From assembly GCF_030116705.1 (NCBI RefSeq), contig NZ_JAOTIK010000001.1, forward strand, positions 5,422,501-5,486,500: 64,000 bases of DNA, given 5' to 3'. Every line of letters begins with the position of its first letter. The stretch's first letter is position 1. The translations under genes were made by a program, and so were the position numbers. The notes beneath the pieces are model-generated. The model had not been told where the DNA came from. It was given only the letters and a program-made list of their open reading frames with translations, and ran no database searches. Positions 1 through 8,213 of this stretch are shown piece by piece. This stretch comes from Streptomyces sp. ML-6 (lineage in GTDB: Bacteria > Actinomycetota > Actinomycetes > Streptomycetales > Streptomycetaceae).

Positions 1-114
1 CGAGCCGGTGGCAACGCCGAGAAGGGCGTCGGGCTTGCGGCTCAGCAGGGCACCGATGGCCTCCGCGATGAGTTCTCCGCCTGCCTGGGCGTCCGGGACG
101 ATGACAACTTCCAC
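1..114 (-). CDS. nagB: Glucosamine-6-phosphate deaminase, 5' part only
   Basis: Only the first 38 codons lie in the window, so the gene runs off the left edge. The reading frame starts at GTG (114-112) and encodes VEVVIVPDAQAGGELIAEA, followed by ALLSRKPDALLGVATGS. The ATGS at the end is the phosphate-binding loop of NagB/6-phosphogluconolactonase-type enzymes. NagB converts glucosamine-6-phosphate to fructose-6-phosphate and ammonia in the cytoplasm, the last step of N-acetylglucosamine and chitin use. A perfect DasR-type palindrome lies 37-48 bases upstream of the start, which fits GlcNAc-responsive control of nagB as known in Streptomyces. Identity rests on the N-terminus plus the operator. 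Confidence 0.85.
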   Translation of the reverse strand, partial: MEVVIVPDAQAGGELIAEAIGALLSRKPDALLGVATGS

Positions 115-150
115 GCGGGGCCTGCCGATCTGAGGAGTCGAATCGAGATG

Positions 151-162
151 TGGTATAGACCA
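151..162. promoter_or_regulatory. DasR-responsive element (dre) upstream of nagB
   Basis: TGGTATAGACCA is a near-perfect match to the core TGGTCTAGACCA of the DasR operator. It sits just upstream of the nagB start, where DasR (GntR family, released by glucosamine-6-phosphate) is known to repress in Streptomyces. Confidence 0.75.
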
Positions 163-564
163 ATCGCGCCCCAATTTAGCAGACCTGCCCGCCGCGGGCA
201 CGGCTGTCTCAGGGGTTGTCCGCCGGCGGCCGGGGGTGCCGAGGGGACCGGCCGGTCCTGGGGATCCCGCCGGTGCGGAGGCCGGCGTACGAGGTGACGA
301 TCGCCCGGGGCCGGGGCCCGGCCGCGCTCCGGGCGCCGGCCGAGGTCACCGAGTCCTGCCGGGCGCGGGAACGGCCCCGGAAAAACCCACGGGCCACGGC
401 GCCGGGACGGGACCCTCAGCCCGTCCGGCACCGCAGCCCGGAGCAAGGCCGGCGGTGTGCGGTGCCCCCGGCCGGGGAGAGGTGCCGACGCGGTCAGGGC
501 AGAGAGCGCGGCACCTCGATCCGCCCTCCTGTGCGGGGAGAGCGGAAGTCGTGTACTGGCATTG

Positions 565-576
565 TGGACTAGACCA
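565..576. promoter_or_regulatory. Second DasR-type operator, before the sensor kinase
   Basis: TGGACTAGACCA matches 11 of 12 bases of the DasR core palindrome. It is 403 bases from the nagB-proximal site and 114 bases upstream of the kinase start. It could act on either divergent gene. Confidence 0.6.
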
Positions 577-689
577 TTCGCCCGTGTCCATCCATGGGAG
601 CACGGCAAATTTCCGGGCCCTCCCCTCTGCACGTACGGCCGGGTCGTCCGGTTCGGAACCATTGCCCGTCCGCGGGTACGCTCGCACCC

Positions 690-2165
690 GTGCCCTCCAT
701 GAACGACCTCGTCCGCCAGCACACGGCCCTCGGTGACACCGACCTGGAATGGCTCCACCTGCTGGTATCGGAGTGGCAGCTGCTCTCCGACCTGTCCTTC
801 GCCGACCTCGTGCTGTGGGTCCCCACCCGCGACGGCACCCGCTACGTCTCCGTGGCCCAGATGCGGCCCAACACCGGCCCCACCTCCTACCAGGACGACA
901 TGGTCGGCCACCTGGTCCCGCGCGGGCGCCGCCCGCTGCTGGACGCGGCGCTGGACGAGGGCCGGATCGTCCGCGAGGGCGACCCCGAGTGGCGCGAGGA
1001 GGTGCCGGTACGGGTCGAGTCGATCCCGGTGCGCCGGGAGGGCCGGGTGCTCGGCGTCATCGCCCGCAACACCAACCTCCTCACCGTCCGCACCCCGTCC
1101 CGGCTGGAGCTCACCTACCTCCAGTCGGCCTCCGACCTGGCCCAGATGATCGCCGCCGGGGCCTTCCCGTTCCCCGGCCAGCAGGTCGACATGGACGCGT
1201 CGCCACGCGTCGGCGACGGGCTGATCAGGCTCGACGCCGACGGAATCGTCCAGTACGCCAGCCCCAACGGCCTCTCCGCGTACCACCGCCTCGGCCTCGC
1301 CTCCGATCTGGTCGGCCAGCACCTGGGCAAGATCACCGCCGAACTGGCCCCCTCCCGCGGCCCGGTGGACGAGGCCCTCGTCAAGCTCGCCAGCGGCTAC
1401 GCGCCCCGGGAGTTCGAGGTCGAGTGCGCGGGCGGGGTGATCCAGCTCCGGGCGATCCCGCTGAAGCCCAAGGGCGTTCGGATCGGCTCCCTGGTCCTGC
1501 TCCGGGACGTCACCGAACTGCGCCGCCGCGAACGCGAGTTGATCACCAAGGACGCCACCATCCGGGAGATCCACCACCGGGTGAAGAACAACCTCCAGAC
1601 CGTTGCCGCCCTGTTGCGGCTCCAGGCCCGGCGGATGGACTCCGAGCAGGGCCGCGAGGCACTCAACGAGGCGGTGCGGCGCGTCGGTTCGATCGCCATC
1701 GTCCATGAGACGCTGTCCCAGAATCTGGACGAGCGGGTGGAGTTCGACGACATCGCCGACCGGGTCATCGCCATGGTCGCCGAGATCTCCCCGGGCAAGG
1801 TCACCTGCCGTCGCACGGGCCGGTTCGGCATCCTCGACGCCGAGGTGGCCACCCCGCTGGCGATGGTCCTCACGGAGATCCTGCAGAACGCCCTGGAGCA
1901 CGCGTTCACGCTCGCCGAGTCCGGCACGGTGGAGGTCTCCGCGGTGCGCGGCGGCTCCTCGGTCGAGCAGCGGCTGCTGATCACGGTCCAGGACGACGGC
2001 TGCGGCCTGCCCGAGGGGTTCGACCCGCAGAGCGCCGGCAATCTGGGGCTGCAGATTGTCCGGACGCTGGTGGAGGGGGAGCTGGGCGGGACCTTCGGCA
2101 TGGTCCCGGCCCCCGGGCGCGGCACCCGGGTCGTCCTCGACATCCCGGTCCGCCCCGAGAAGTGA
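690..2165 (+). CDS. HisKA_2-type sensor histidine kinase (PdtaS-like)
   Basis: A soluble 491-residue kinase with no membrane segments. An N-terminal GAF-like domain (about 1-160) is followed by a PAS-like domain (about 170-270). The HisKA_2 box EIHHRVKNNLQT has its histidines at 295-296. The C-terminal HATPase carries NALEHAF, DDGCGLPEGF and NLGLQIV. The architecture matches mycobacterial PdtaS, which phosphorylates an ANTAR-type response regulator; no such regulator is next to it here, so it is probably an orphan kinase. GTG at 690 gives MPSMNDL; ATG at 699 is the alternative, and neither has a strong ribosome binding site. The sequence is highly conserved among streptomycetes. The signal sensed is unknown. 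Confidence 0.88.
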   Translation: MPSMNDLVRQHTALGDTDLEWLHLLVSEWQLLSDLSFADLVLWVPTRDGTRYVSVAQMRPNTGPTSYQDDMVGHLVPRGRRPLLDAALDEGRIVREGDPEWREEVPVRVESIPVRREGRVLGVIARNTNLLTVRTPSRLELTYLQSASDLAQMIAAGAFPFPGQQVDMDASPRVGDGLIRLDADGIVQYASPNGLSAYHRLGLASDLVGQHLGKITAELAPSRGPVDEALVKLASGYAPREFEVECAGGVIQLRAIPLKPKGVRIGSLVLLRDVTELRRRERELITKDATIREIHHRVKNNLQTVAALLRLQARRMDSEQGREALNEAVRRVGSIAIVHETLSQNLDERVEFDDIADRVIAMVAEISPGKVTCRRTGRFGILDAEVATPLAMVLTEILQNALEHAFTLAESGTVEVSAVRGGSSVEQRLLITVQDDGCGLPEGFDPQSAGNLGLQIVRTLVEGELGGTFGMVPAPGRGTRVVLDIPVRPEK

Positions 2166-2227
2166 TCCCGGCCGGGAGCGGGTCCGCTCCCGGCCCGCCC
2201 CGGCCCGTTCCGGAAGCGTCAACACAG

Positions 2228-2272
2228 CAGTGGACCCGGGCCGTTGTGTGATCACACGGCCCGGGTCCACTG
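2228..2272. terminator. Bidirectional hairpin between the kinase and wblE
   Basis: A perfect 17-bp inverted repeat (2228-2244 with 2256-2272, 11-nt loop) lies between the ends of two convergent genes. There is no U-tract, as is usual for actinobacterial terminators. Confidence 0.8.
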
Positions 2273-2378
2273 TTCAAGCATGCGCTTCGGGGGTACTGCG
2301 CGCTGCGACTCGGGGGGCGGGGTGGTGCGTACGCGCTGTACGCGCCGCCTGGCTGAGGCTCGTAGCGGTGGCGTCGGC

Positions 2379-2636
2379 TCAGGCGCTGGCGTTACGCGCC
2401 CGGTTGCGAGCGGCCCGGCGCTTCATCGCGCGGCGCTCGTCCTCGCTGAGGCCACCCCAGACGCCGGAGTCCTGGCCGGACTCGAGCGCCCACTGCAGGC
2501 ACTGCTCCATGACGGGGCAGCGGCGGCAGACGGCCTTGGCTTCCTCGATCTGCAGCAGCGCAGGACCGGTGTTGCCGATGGGGAAGAACAGCTCGGGGTC
2601 TTCCTCACGACAAACGGCGTTGTGACGCCAGTCCAT
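2379..2636 (-). CDS. wblE: WhiB-family iron-sulfur regulator WblE
   Basis: 85 residues starting MDWRHNAVCREEDPELFFP. Four cysteines (C9, C37, C40, C46) are in the WhiB spacing, with CRRC in the middle and the turn motif GVWGG at 58-62, followed by a basic C-terminus (MKRRAARNRARN). WhiB proteins hold a 4Fe-4S cluster, react with NO and oxygen, and bind the principal sigma factor and DNA. The mycobacterial orthologue is WhiB1. ATG at 2636 was chosen because AAGGAG lies 11 bases upstream; longer in-frame starts lack a site. A CRP-like operator lies about 45 bases upstream. It is downstream of the lipid kinase gene on the same strand but separated by about 320 bases. Confidence 0.93.
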   Translation of the reverse strand: MDWRHNAVCREEDPELFFPIGNTGPALLQIEEAKAVCRRCPVMEQCLQWALESGQDSGVWGGLSEDERRAMKRRAARNRARNASA

Positions 2637-2955
2637 GGCTGCTACCTCTCCTTGGTATTGCATACTGTTGCTTGTGAATGTGAACGCTTTCACGAATCCC
2701 CCCGCAGGCGAAGAGCCGACTCCCAGTAGAGCTGGTTGTGGTCCTGTGCAGTGAGGAGGGGTTCTGGCTCTCAGTGGAGGCTGTTGTTGCGGGCCGTCCC
2801 GATCGCCATGTAGAGATTCGCAAACCTCAGCGGCGGATACAACCCCTTCTGGAAACTTTTTTTTGATTCCTCGGTGTCGACTAGGTCACAGCCGTACTTC
2901 TATGGGGTGGATCCCAGCCCAAACGTTCGAGTTAAAGGACTTTGGTCCCTTCCAC
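2637..2955. other. wblE promoter region
   Basis: About 320 non-coding bases that are distinctly less GC-rich than the flanks (A-rich run near 2858-2869 on the minus strand). They should contain the wblE promoter, a long leader, and the GTGA-N6-TCAC site at 2680-2693. No gene is supported here. Confidence 0.6.
2680..2693. promoter_or_regulatory. CRP/FNR-type operator upstream of wblE
   Basis: GTGAACGCTTTCAC fits GTGA-N6-TCAC, the core of CRP-family operators. Mycobacterial whiB1, the orthologue of wblE, is known to be controlled by a CRP protein, so the match is in a meaningful place. Confidence 0.55.
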
Positions 2956-3924
2956 TCACACAATCACACGCAGTGCACGGCGTACGCCTGTGAACGTCAC
3001 ACTCGTACGCACTCCCAGGTGGTCGCCGTCCATCTGGAAGGGCAGTGGCACCTTTGAATGCAAGGTGAAGTTCGTGAGGTCGTGAAGTGAAACGGCGTGC
3101 TTGCCGCGAGGGCCCTTCTCGGGGCTCGAAGTGAGCAGCTGAGTGCCATAACGAGCGACCGCCGAAGTGGAGAGCCGCTTCAGTCCGAGCACGTCGAGAC
3201 CGGTGTCGAAACTCGCCTTGGGGGACGCGTACATGGGGCGATTCCCCAGGAAGGTCCAGGGGGCGGTGTTGGAGATTATGGACAGCGCGAGGTCGGTGAC
3301 GGGTTCTTCCCCGGCGATCTCCAGGGTGATCGCCCCGTTCCTGCGACGCGGTTCCTCCAGGAATTGCCGGACCACCTGGCGCACGTACAGCGCATGGGTC
3401 GAACGCTTACCGCGTTCGCGTTTTTGTTCGACTCGGCCGACCACGCCGGCGTCGAATCCGAGTCCGGCGCAGAAAGTGAACCAGCGTTCGGGAACGGATT
3501 CGTCCTCGCTGCCCGGAGTGCCGGCCGCCAGCCCGAGCCCGACCGTGCGTTCGGTGCGGTTGGCGAGGGCGTCCAGGATTGCGCCGGTCGCCTCCACCGC
3601 GTCGTTGGGCAGCCCCAGGGCGCGTGCGAACACATTGGTGGAGCCGCCGGGGACCACCGCGAGGCTCGGCAGGCCGTCCGGGTCGGGGCCGTTGTGGAGC
3701 AGGCCGTTGACGACCTCGTTGACCGTGCCGTCGCCGCCCAGGGCGACCACCAGGTCGATGTCGTCGGATTCCGCAGCCCGCCGCCCCAGGTCCCGGGCGT
3801 GGCCGCGGTACTCGGTGGTCACGGCCTCCAGCTTCATCTCGCTGGCGAGCGCGTGGATGAGCACGTCACGGGTCCGCGCACTGGTGGTGGTAGCAGCTGG
3901 ATTGACCACGAGGAGTGCGCGCAT
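2956..3924 (-). CDS. Diacylglycerol/lipid kinase family protein
   Basis: 322 residues. The N-terminal DAGK catalytic fold carries NPAA near the start, the nucleotide loop ALGGDGTVNEVVNGL (GGDGT about 63-67) and PGGSTNVFARALG near 92-104. A YegS-like C-terminal beta domain follows. Proteins of this family phosphorylate diacylglycerol or related lipids with ATP at the cytoplasmic membrane face. The true substrate cannot be read from the sequence. ATG at 3924 agrees with the family N-terminus MRALLVVNP. It is transcribed toward wblE. Confidence 0.88.
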   Translation of the reverse strand: MRALLVVNPAATTTSARTRDVLIHALASEMKLEAVTTEYRGHARDLGRRAAESDDIDLVVALGGDGTVNEVVNGLLHNGPDPDGLPSLAVVPGGSTNVFARALGLPNDAVEATGAILDALANRTERTVGLGLAAGTPGSEDESVPERWFTFCAGLGFDAGVVGRVEQKRERGKRSTHALYVRQVVRQFLEEPRRRNGAITLEIAGEEPVTDLALSIISNTAPWTFLGNRPMYASPKASFDTGLDVLGLKRLSTSAVARYGTQLLTSSPEKGPRGKHAVSLHDLTNFTLHSKVPLPFQMDGDHLGVRTSVTFTGVRRALRVIV

Positions 3925-4086
3925 GACCGCCAGACTACCTACCGCGCGGTATCGCCCTGAAGTCCTTCCCCATGACCTTTACGCTCCGTGACGGCTCGGG
4001 TGCGGCGGGGCCGGACGGACGGCCCGTCCCGTACCGATTCCGACCCCGGCTTCGCTTTCGCGGTGCCGGGATGCCAACCTGCAGGG

Positions 4087-4542
4087 GTGAGTACTCAGCA
4101 GAACACGTCCGACCCGTCGCCCGTGCCGCGGCTCGAACCGGCGAAGCCGAGCAGGATCACCCTCGTGGCCGCACTCACCGCCCTGGAAGGGGCGGCGCTC
4201 GCCATCGGCGGGATCTACATGCTGGTCATGGGCCTGCTGGGCCGGCCCGAGAGCCCGCAGCAGGCGGAGATGGGCGGTCTGACGCTGATCGCGCTCGCCC
4301 TGATCCCGCTGTTCGCCGCCCGGGGGCTGATGCTGCGGCGCAGCTGGAGCCGGGGCCCCGCGCTCATCACGCAGATCATCGCGCTCCCGGTGGCCTGGAC
4401 GCTGCTGAGGTCGCAGGGCGTGCTGATCCCGGCCGGGATCGTGCTCGCCGCGGTGACGCTGACGGCGCTCTACCAGCTGGTCAGGCCGACGACGGTCGAG
4501 GCGCTGGGCATCCGCCGGCCGGGCACCACGCCGGACGCCTGA
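4087..4542 (+). CDS. Small integral membrane protein, function unknown
   Basis: About 151 residues from GTG at 4087 (VSTQQNTSDPSP). Four hydrophobic segments are visible: about 25-48, 58-78, 88-104 and 110-128. The short hydrophilic tail ends ALGIRRPGTTPDA. I recognise it as a conserved Streptomyces membrane protein but know no function for it. Longer in-frame starts exist upstream, but they add low-complexity sequence. The start is uncertain because the GGGG upstream is very close to the GTG. Confidence 0.7.
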   Translation: MSTQQNTSDPSPVPRLEPAKPSRITLVAALTALEGAALAIGGIYMLVMGLLGRPESPQQAEMGGLTLIALALIPLFAARGLMLRRSWSRGPALITQIIALPVAWTLLRSQGVLIPAGIVLAAVTLTALYQLVRPTTVEALGIRRPGTTPDA

Positions 4543-4552
4543 CCCCGCCGGA

Positions 4553-4619
4553 ACCGTCCCGCGCCCCGCCGCCCGGCACGCCCCGGGAGGGCGGACCGCA
4601 CGACGGGGCGCGGGACGGT
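4553..4619. terminator. Inverted repeats between convergent genes
   Basis: A perfect 16-bp repeat (4553-4568 with 4604-4619) lies between the membrane protein and sigH, which converge. A second GC-rich hairpin follows at about 4622-4658, just after the sigH stop. Together they should stop transcription from both sides. Confidence 0.7.
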
Positions 4620-4666
4620 ACGGGGCCCGCCGCGCCGGTACCGGCACCGGCGCGGCCCGTCGGCCG

Positions 4667-5620
4667 CTACTCCTCCACGAGCAGCCGCTCGCGCAGCTGC
4701 GCCAGCGTGCGGGCCAGCAGCCGCGAGACGTGCATCTGGGAGATGCCGACCTCCTGCGCGATCTGCGACTGGGTCATGTTGCCGAAGAACCGCAGCAGCA
4801 GAATCCGCTTCTCGCGCGGCGGCAGGTCCTCCAGCAGCGGCTTGAGCGACTCCCGGTACTCGACGCCCTCCAGCGCCTCGTCCTCGGAGCCCAGGGTGTC
4901 CGCGACCGCCGGGGACTCGTCGTCGGTGTCCGGCACGTCCAGCGAGAGCGTGCTGTACGCGTTGGCCGACTCCAGGCCCTCCAGCACCTCTTCCTCGGAG
5001 ATGCCCAGCCGCTCCGCCAGCTCGTGGACCGTGGGGGAGCGCCCGTGCTGCTGGGAGAGCTCGGCGGTGGCCGTGGTCAGCGAGAGCCGCAGCTCCTGGA
5101 GCCGGCGCGGCACCCGGACCGCCCAGCCCTTGTCACGGAAATGGCGCTTGATCTCGCCCACGACCGTGGGGGTCGCGTACGTCGAGAACTCGACCCCGCG
5201 GTCCGGATCGAACCGGTCCACCGACTTGATCAGGCCGATCGTGGCGACCTGGGTGAGGTCGTCCAGCGGCTCGCCCCGATTGCGGAACCGGCGGGCCAGG
5301 TGCTCCACGAGCGGCAGGTGCATCCGCACCAGCCGGTTGCGCAGCTCGGCCTTCTCGGGCGACCCGTCCGGAAGCGAGCGCAGCTCGACGAAGAGTGCCC
5401 GCGCCCCGCTGCGGTCATGTGGATCGTGGTGCACGTGCTCGCTCATCTGGCCTGCCCGCTCCGTCTGCGACTGCTCCATCGCGACCGTACGGCCCGCAGG
5501 CCCGTCCGCCCCGTCCACCGGATGGGGCAGGGCCTGCTGCTCCGGGATGCCCGTCGGGCGTACCACCCCTGATCGCATCGTCTCGTCCCGCACCGGACCT
5601 TCCCCGTTCCCCTTGCTCAC
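4667..5620 (-). CDS. sigH: SigB/SigF/SigG-type stress sigma factor (sigH-like)
   Basis: 317 residues from GTG at 5620. Region 2 is clear (RNRGEPLDDLTQVATIGLIK, then DRFDPDRGVEFSTYATPTVVG). Region 3 follows (SPTVHELAERLGISEEEV), then the region 4 helix-turn-helix (MTQSQIAQEVGISQMHVSRL). The first 75 or so residues are a low-complexity leader with further in-frame starts (e.g. MEQSQTERAGQMSEHV). Streptomyces coelicolor sigH is known to make several N-terminally different forms. The start codon overlaps the stop of the anti-sigma gene (GTGA), so the two are translationally coupled. It directs stress and development promoters when released from the anti-sigma factor. Confidence 0.88.
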   Translation of the reverse strand: MSKGNGEGPVRDETMRSGVVRPTGIPEQQALPHPVDGADGPAGRTVAMEQSQTERAGQMSEHVHHDPHDRSGARALFVELRSLPDGSPEKAELRNRLVRMHLPLVEHLARRFRNRGEPLDDLTQVATIGLIKSVDRFDPDRGVEFSTYATPTVVGEIKRHFRDKGWAVRVPRRLQELRLSLTTATAELSQQHGRSPTVHELAERLGISEEEVLEGLESANAYSTLSLDVPDTDDESPAVADTLGSEDEALEGVEYRESLKPLLEDLPPREKRILLLRFFGNMTQSQIAQEVGISQMHVSRLLARTLAQLRERLLVEE

Positions 5621-6030
5621 GCCGGCCCGGGTCCCGCGCCGCGCTGTTTGTAGAGGCTGATGCTGACCGTCCGGTCGTCGGCGACCGAGGAGTCGACCTT
5701 TCCGGCCAGGGCGGACAGCACCGTCCAGGCGAAGGTGTCACGCTCCGGCGCCCTGCCGTCCGTCGTCGGGGCCGACACCGTCACCTCGAGAGAATCCTCG
5801 ACGAGCCGGAAGACGCAGCTGAGGACGGAGCCCGGCACGGCCTGCTGAAGCAGGATCGCGCAGGCCTCGTCGACCGCGATGCGAAGATCCTCGATCTCGT
5901 CGAGGGTGAAATCCAAGCGTGCTGCCAGCCCGGCCGTGGCCGTGCGCAGCACCGACAGGTAGGCACCCGCAGCGGGCAGCCGGACCTCTACGAAGTCCTG
6001 ATTCCCGGGCTCGCCTGCGATCTGGGACAC
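5617..6030 (-). CDS. RsbW-type anti-sigma factor, partner of sigH
   Basis: 137 residues from GTG at 6030, which follows GGAGGTGAG. A TTG 12 bases further upstream is also in frame. It is a single GHKL ATPase domain: DEIEDLRIAVDEACAIL is the N-box helix and the C-terminal half contains FAWTVLSALAGKVD. Proteins of this type bind and silence SigB-class sigma factors and can phosphorylate STAS anti-anti-sigma factors. In S. coelicolor the equivalent gene upstream of sigH is called prsH/ushX/rshA. Its last codon overlaps the sigH start. Confidence 0.87.
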   Translation of the reverse strand: MSQIAGEPGNQDFVEVRLPAAGAYLSVLRTATAGLAARLDFTLDEIEDLRIAVDEACAILLQQAVPGSVLSCVFRLVEDSLEVTVSAPTTDGRAPERDTFAWTVLSALAGKVDSSVADDRTVSISLYKQRGAGPGPA

Positions 6031-6260
6031 CCTCACCTCCAAGGTGGCACAAACTCTTTCGAGGGTCCGGGAAGAAACCCCGGAACCATGCGGTACGTCT
6101 TCGGTTGTGGCCCGGCGACGCTATCGCGACCCATGATGCCGTGTCGCCGGATCCCCAGCCCATGGCTGTCACTCATGGTAAACCCATGGGTACACACAGT
6201 GGCTAGGGGTCTGCGGCGGCCAATTGCGAACGACCGGCGCCGGTTTGACGTACCCAGACG

Positions 6261-6521
6261 TCAGACGATCGAACCGTCCTCGAAGCACCAGCGCCAGCTC
6301 TCGCCCTTCTCGAGACTCCGCATCACCGGGTGACCGGTCTCCTCGAAGTGCGCCGTCGCGTGCCGCAGGGGCGAGGAGTCGCAGCAGCCGACATGGCCGC
6401 AGACCAGGCAGAGCCGCAGCTGCACGGGGTGCGTGCCCGCCGCGAGGCACCCGGGACAGGTCTCGCCGAGCGGGACCGGCTCGGGGCGGGGCAACTCGGA
6501 CACATGGGGACAGTCACTCAT
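6261..6521 (-). CDS. UBP-type zinc finger protein
   Basis: 86 residues. The Cys/His pattern (CPHV, CPGCLA, CLVCGHVGCCDSS, HATAHFEETGHPV) is a ZnF-UBP domain filling the whole protein. In eukaryotes this domain binds ubiquitin C-termini. In actinobacteria it occurs alone, often near Na+/H+ antiporters or reductases, with unknown function. ATG at 6521 gives MSDCPHVSEL; the longer frame would run into the divergent antiporter promoter. It shares a roughly 80-base divergent region with the antiporter gene. Confidence 0.82.
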   Translation of the reverse strand: MSDCPHVSELPRPEPVPLGETCPGCLAAGTHPVQLRLCLVCGHVGCCDSSPLRHATAHFEETGHPVMRSLEKGESWRWCFEDGSIV

Positions 6522-6601
6522 GATTGTCAGGTTACGACGGTCGCCCGGGCCGTGAATCGTGACGGAGGCCCGGTCCGCGGACCCGGATGCGAGGACCTGG
6601 A

Positions 6602-8203
6602 ATGGACGCATTGCCGCTGGTGGGACTGGTCGCGGTCAGCGCCGCGATCGCGGGCGCGGCCCGCCGGACCCCCGTACCGGCCCCGCTGCTGCTGGTTGCC
6701 GCGGGGCTGATCGCCTCGTACCTGCCGGGGATTCCCGCGTACACCCTGGACGCGCACGTCGTGCTTCCGCTGCTGCTGCCGCCCCTGCTCTACACGGCGG
6801 CGTTCGACAGCTCCTACCTCGGCCTGCGGGCCAATCTGCGGCCGGTCGCGCTGCTGTCCGTCGGCTACGTCCTGTTCGCGACCGTCGTGGTCGGCTGGCT
6901 GGCGTACCGCCTCGTGCCCGGGCTGCCGCTCACCGCCGCCCTGGTGCTCGGCGCGGTCGTCGCCCCGCCGGACGCGGTCACGGCCGCGGCGGTGGCCCGC
7001 AAGGTGGGACTGCCCGGCCGGATCACGACGATCCTGCAGGGCGAGTCCCTGGTGAACGACGCCACGGCGATCACCGCGTACAAGGTGGCGCTCGCCGCCG
7101 CCGTGGGCGAGGGCATGAGCTGGGGCGCGGGGATCGGCGAGTTCCTCCTCGCCGCGGTCGGCGGCGTCGTGGTCGGCCTGGCCCTGATGGTGCCGCTGCA
7201 CTGGCTCCGCACGCACCTGAAGGAGGCGCTGCTCCAGAACACGCTGTCGCTGCTGATCCCGTTCGTGGCGTACGCGGCGGCCGAACGCGTGCACGCCTCC
7301 GGGGTGCTCGCCGTGGTCGTCGTGGCGCTCTACCTGGGGCACCGGTCCTGGCAGGTGGACTTCGCGACCCGGCTCCAGGAGGAGGCCGTCCGGAAGATGG
7401 TCGCGTTCGTCCTGGAGTCCTCGGTCTTCGCACTGATCGGGCTCCAGCTCCCCTTCGTACTGAAGGGGCTCGGCGCGTACGACACGGGCGACGCCGTGTG
7501 GTGGGCGGTGCTCGTCTTCCTCGCCGTCGTCGTGGTCCGTTTCCTCTGGGTCTACCCGGCGACGTACACGCCCCGATGGCTGTCGAGACGGATCAGGGAA
7601 CGCGAACCCGGGACCGACTGGAGGGCGCCGCTGATCGTCGGCTGGGCCGGGATGCGGGGCGTGGTCTCCCTGGCCATCGCCTTCTCCGTGCCGTACGTCA
7701 CCGCCGACGGGAGCCCCTTCCCGGCCCGCGACCTGGTGTTGTTCCTGACGTTCACCACCGTCATCGGCACCCTGGTCGTCCAGGGCCTCACCCTGCCGGT
7801 CCTGGTCCGGGTCCTGAAGCTCCCCGGGCGCGACGAGCGGGCCGGGACGCTGGCCGAGGCACAGGCCCAGAGCGAGGCGTCCGCGGCCGCCGACGCCCGG
7901 CTGGAGGAGCTTTTCGCCGATCCGCGCAACCACCTGCCGGGCCCCCTCGCCGACCGGCTGCGCGCCGTGCTGGAGCGCCGCCGCAACGCGGTGTGGGAGC
8001 GGCTCGGCGCGGCCGACCCGGTCACCGGGGAGTCGGCGGACGACACCTACCGCCGCCTGGCCAGGGAGATGATCGGCACCGAGCGCGAGGTCTTCGTCCG
8101 GCTGCGGGACGAACGGCGGATCGACGACGAGATGCTGCGGACCCTGCTCAGACGGCTCGACCTGGAGGAGGCGGCGGCCTACCGGGAGACGGACGCCCCC
8201 TGA
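6602..8203 (+). CDS. Na+/H+ antiporter (CPA1/NhaP family)
   Basis: 533 residues with about 12 membrane helices in the first 420. APPDAV (121-126) and GESLVND (147-153) are the CPA1 ion-binding signatures. A hydrophilic cytoplasmic tail of about 115 residues follows (AEAQAQSEASAAADARLEEL onward). The family exchanges cytoplasmic Na+ or K+ for external H+. ATG at 6602 is preceded by GAGG at 8 bases. It is divergent from the zinc-finger gene and convergent with the PLP deaminase, whose stop is only 11 bases away. Confidence 0.93.
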   Translation: MDALPLVGLVAVSAAIAGAARRTPVPAPLLLVAAGLIASYLPGIPAYTLDAHVVLPLLLPPLLYTAAFDSSYLGLRANLRPVALLSVGYVLFATVVVGWLAYRLVPGLPLTAALVLGAVVAPPDAVTAAAVARKVGLPGRITTILQGESLVNDATAITAYKVALAAAVGEGMSWGAGIGEFLLAAVGGVVVGLALMVPLHWLRTHLKEALLQNTLSLLIPFVAYAAAERVHASGVLAVVVVALYLGHRSWQVDFATRLQEEAVRKMVAFVLESSVFALIGLQLPFVLKGLGAYDTGDAVWWAVLVFLAVVVVRFLWVYPATYTPRWLSRRIREREPGTDWRAPLIVGWAGMRGVVSLAIAFSVPYVTADGSPFPARDLVLFLTFTTVIGTLVVQGLTLPVLVRVLKLPGRDERAGTLAEAQAQSEASAAADARLEELFADPRNHLPGPLADRLRAVLERRRNAVWERLGAADPVTGESADDTYRRLAREMIGTEREVFVRLRDERRIDDEMLRTLLRRLDLEEAAAYRETDAP

Positions 8204-8213
8204 GGGCGGACCT

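Larger units (their letters stand above)
115..689. other. Intergenic region between nagB and the sensor kinase
   Basis: This stretch of about 575 bases separates two divergent genes. It holds two DasR-type operators (151-162 and 565-576). Several open frames cross it, but none has a ribosome binding site or a recognisable product, and they look like GC-driven artefacts. I see no RNA gene. Confidence 0.6.

Noticed and set aside
216..572. Open frames in the nagB-kinase gap
   Set aside because: No ribosome binding sites, Arg/Pro/Gly-biased composition, and they run over the operator at 565-576.
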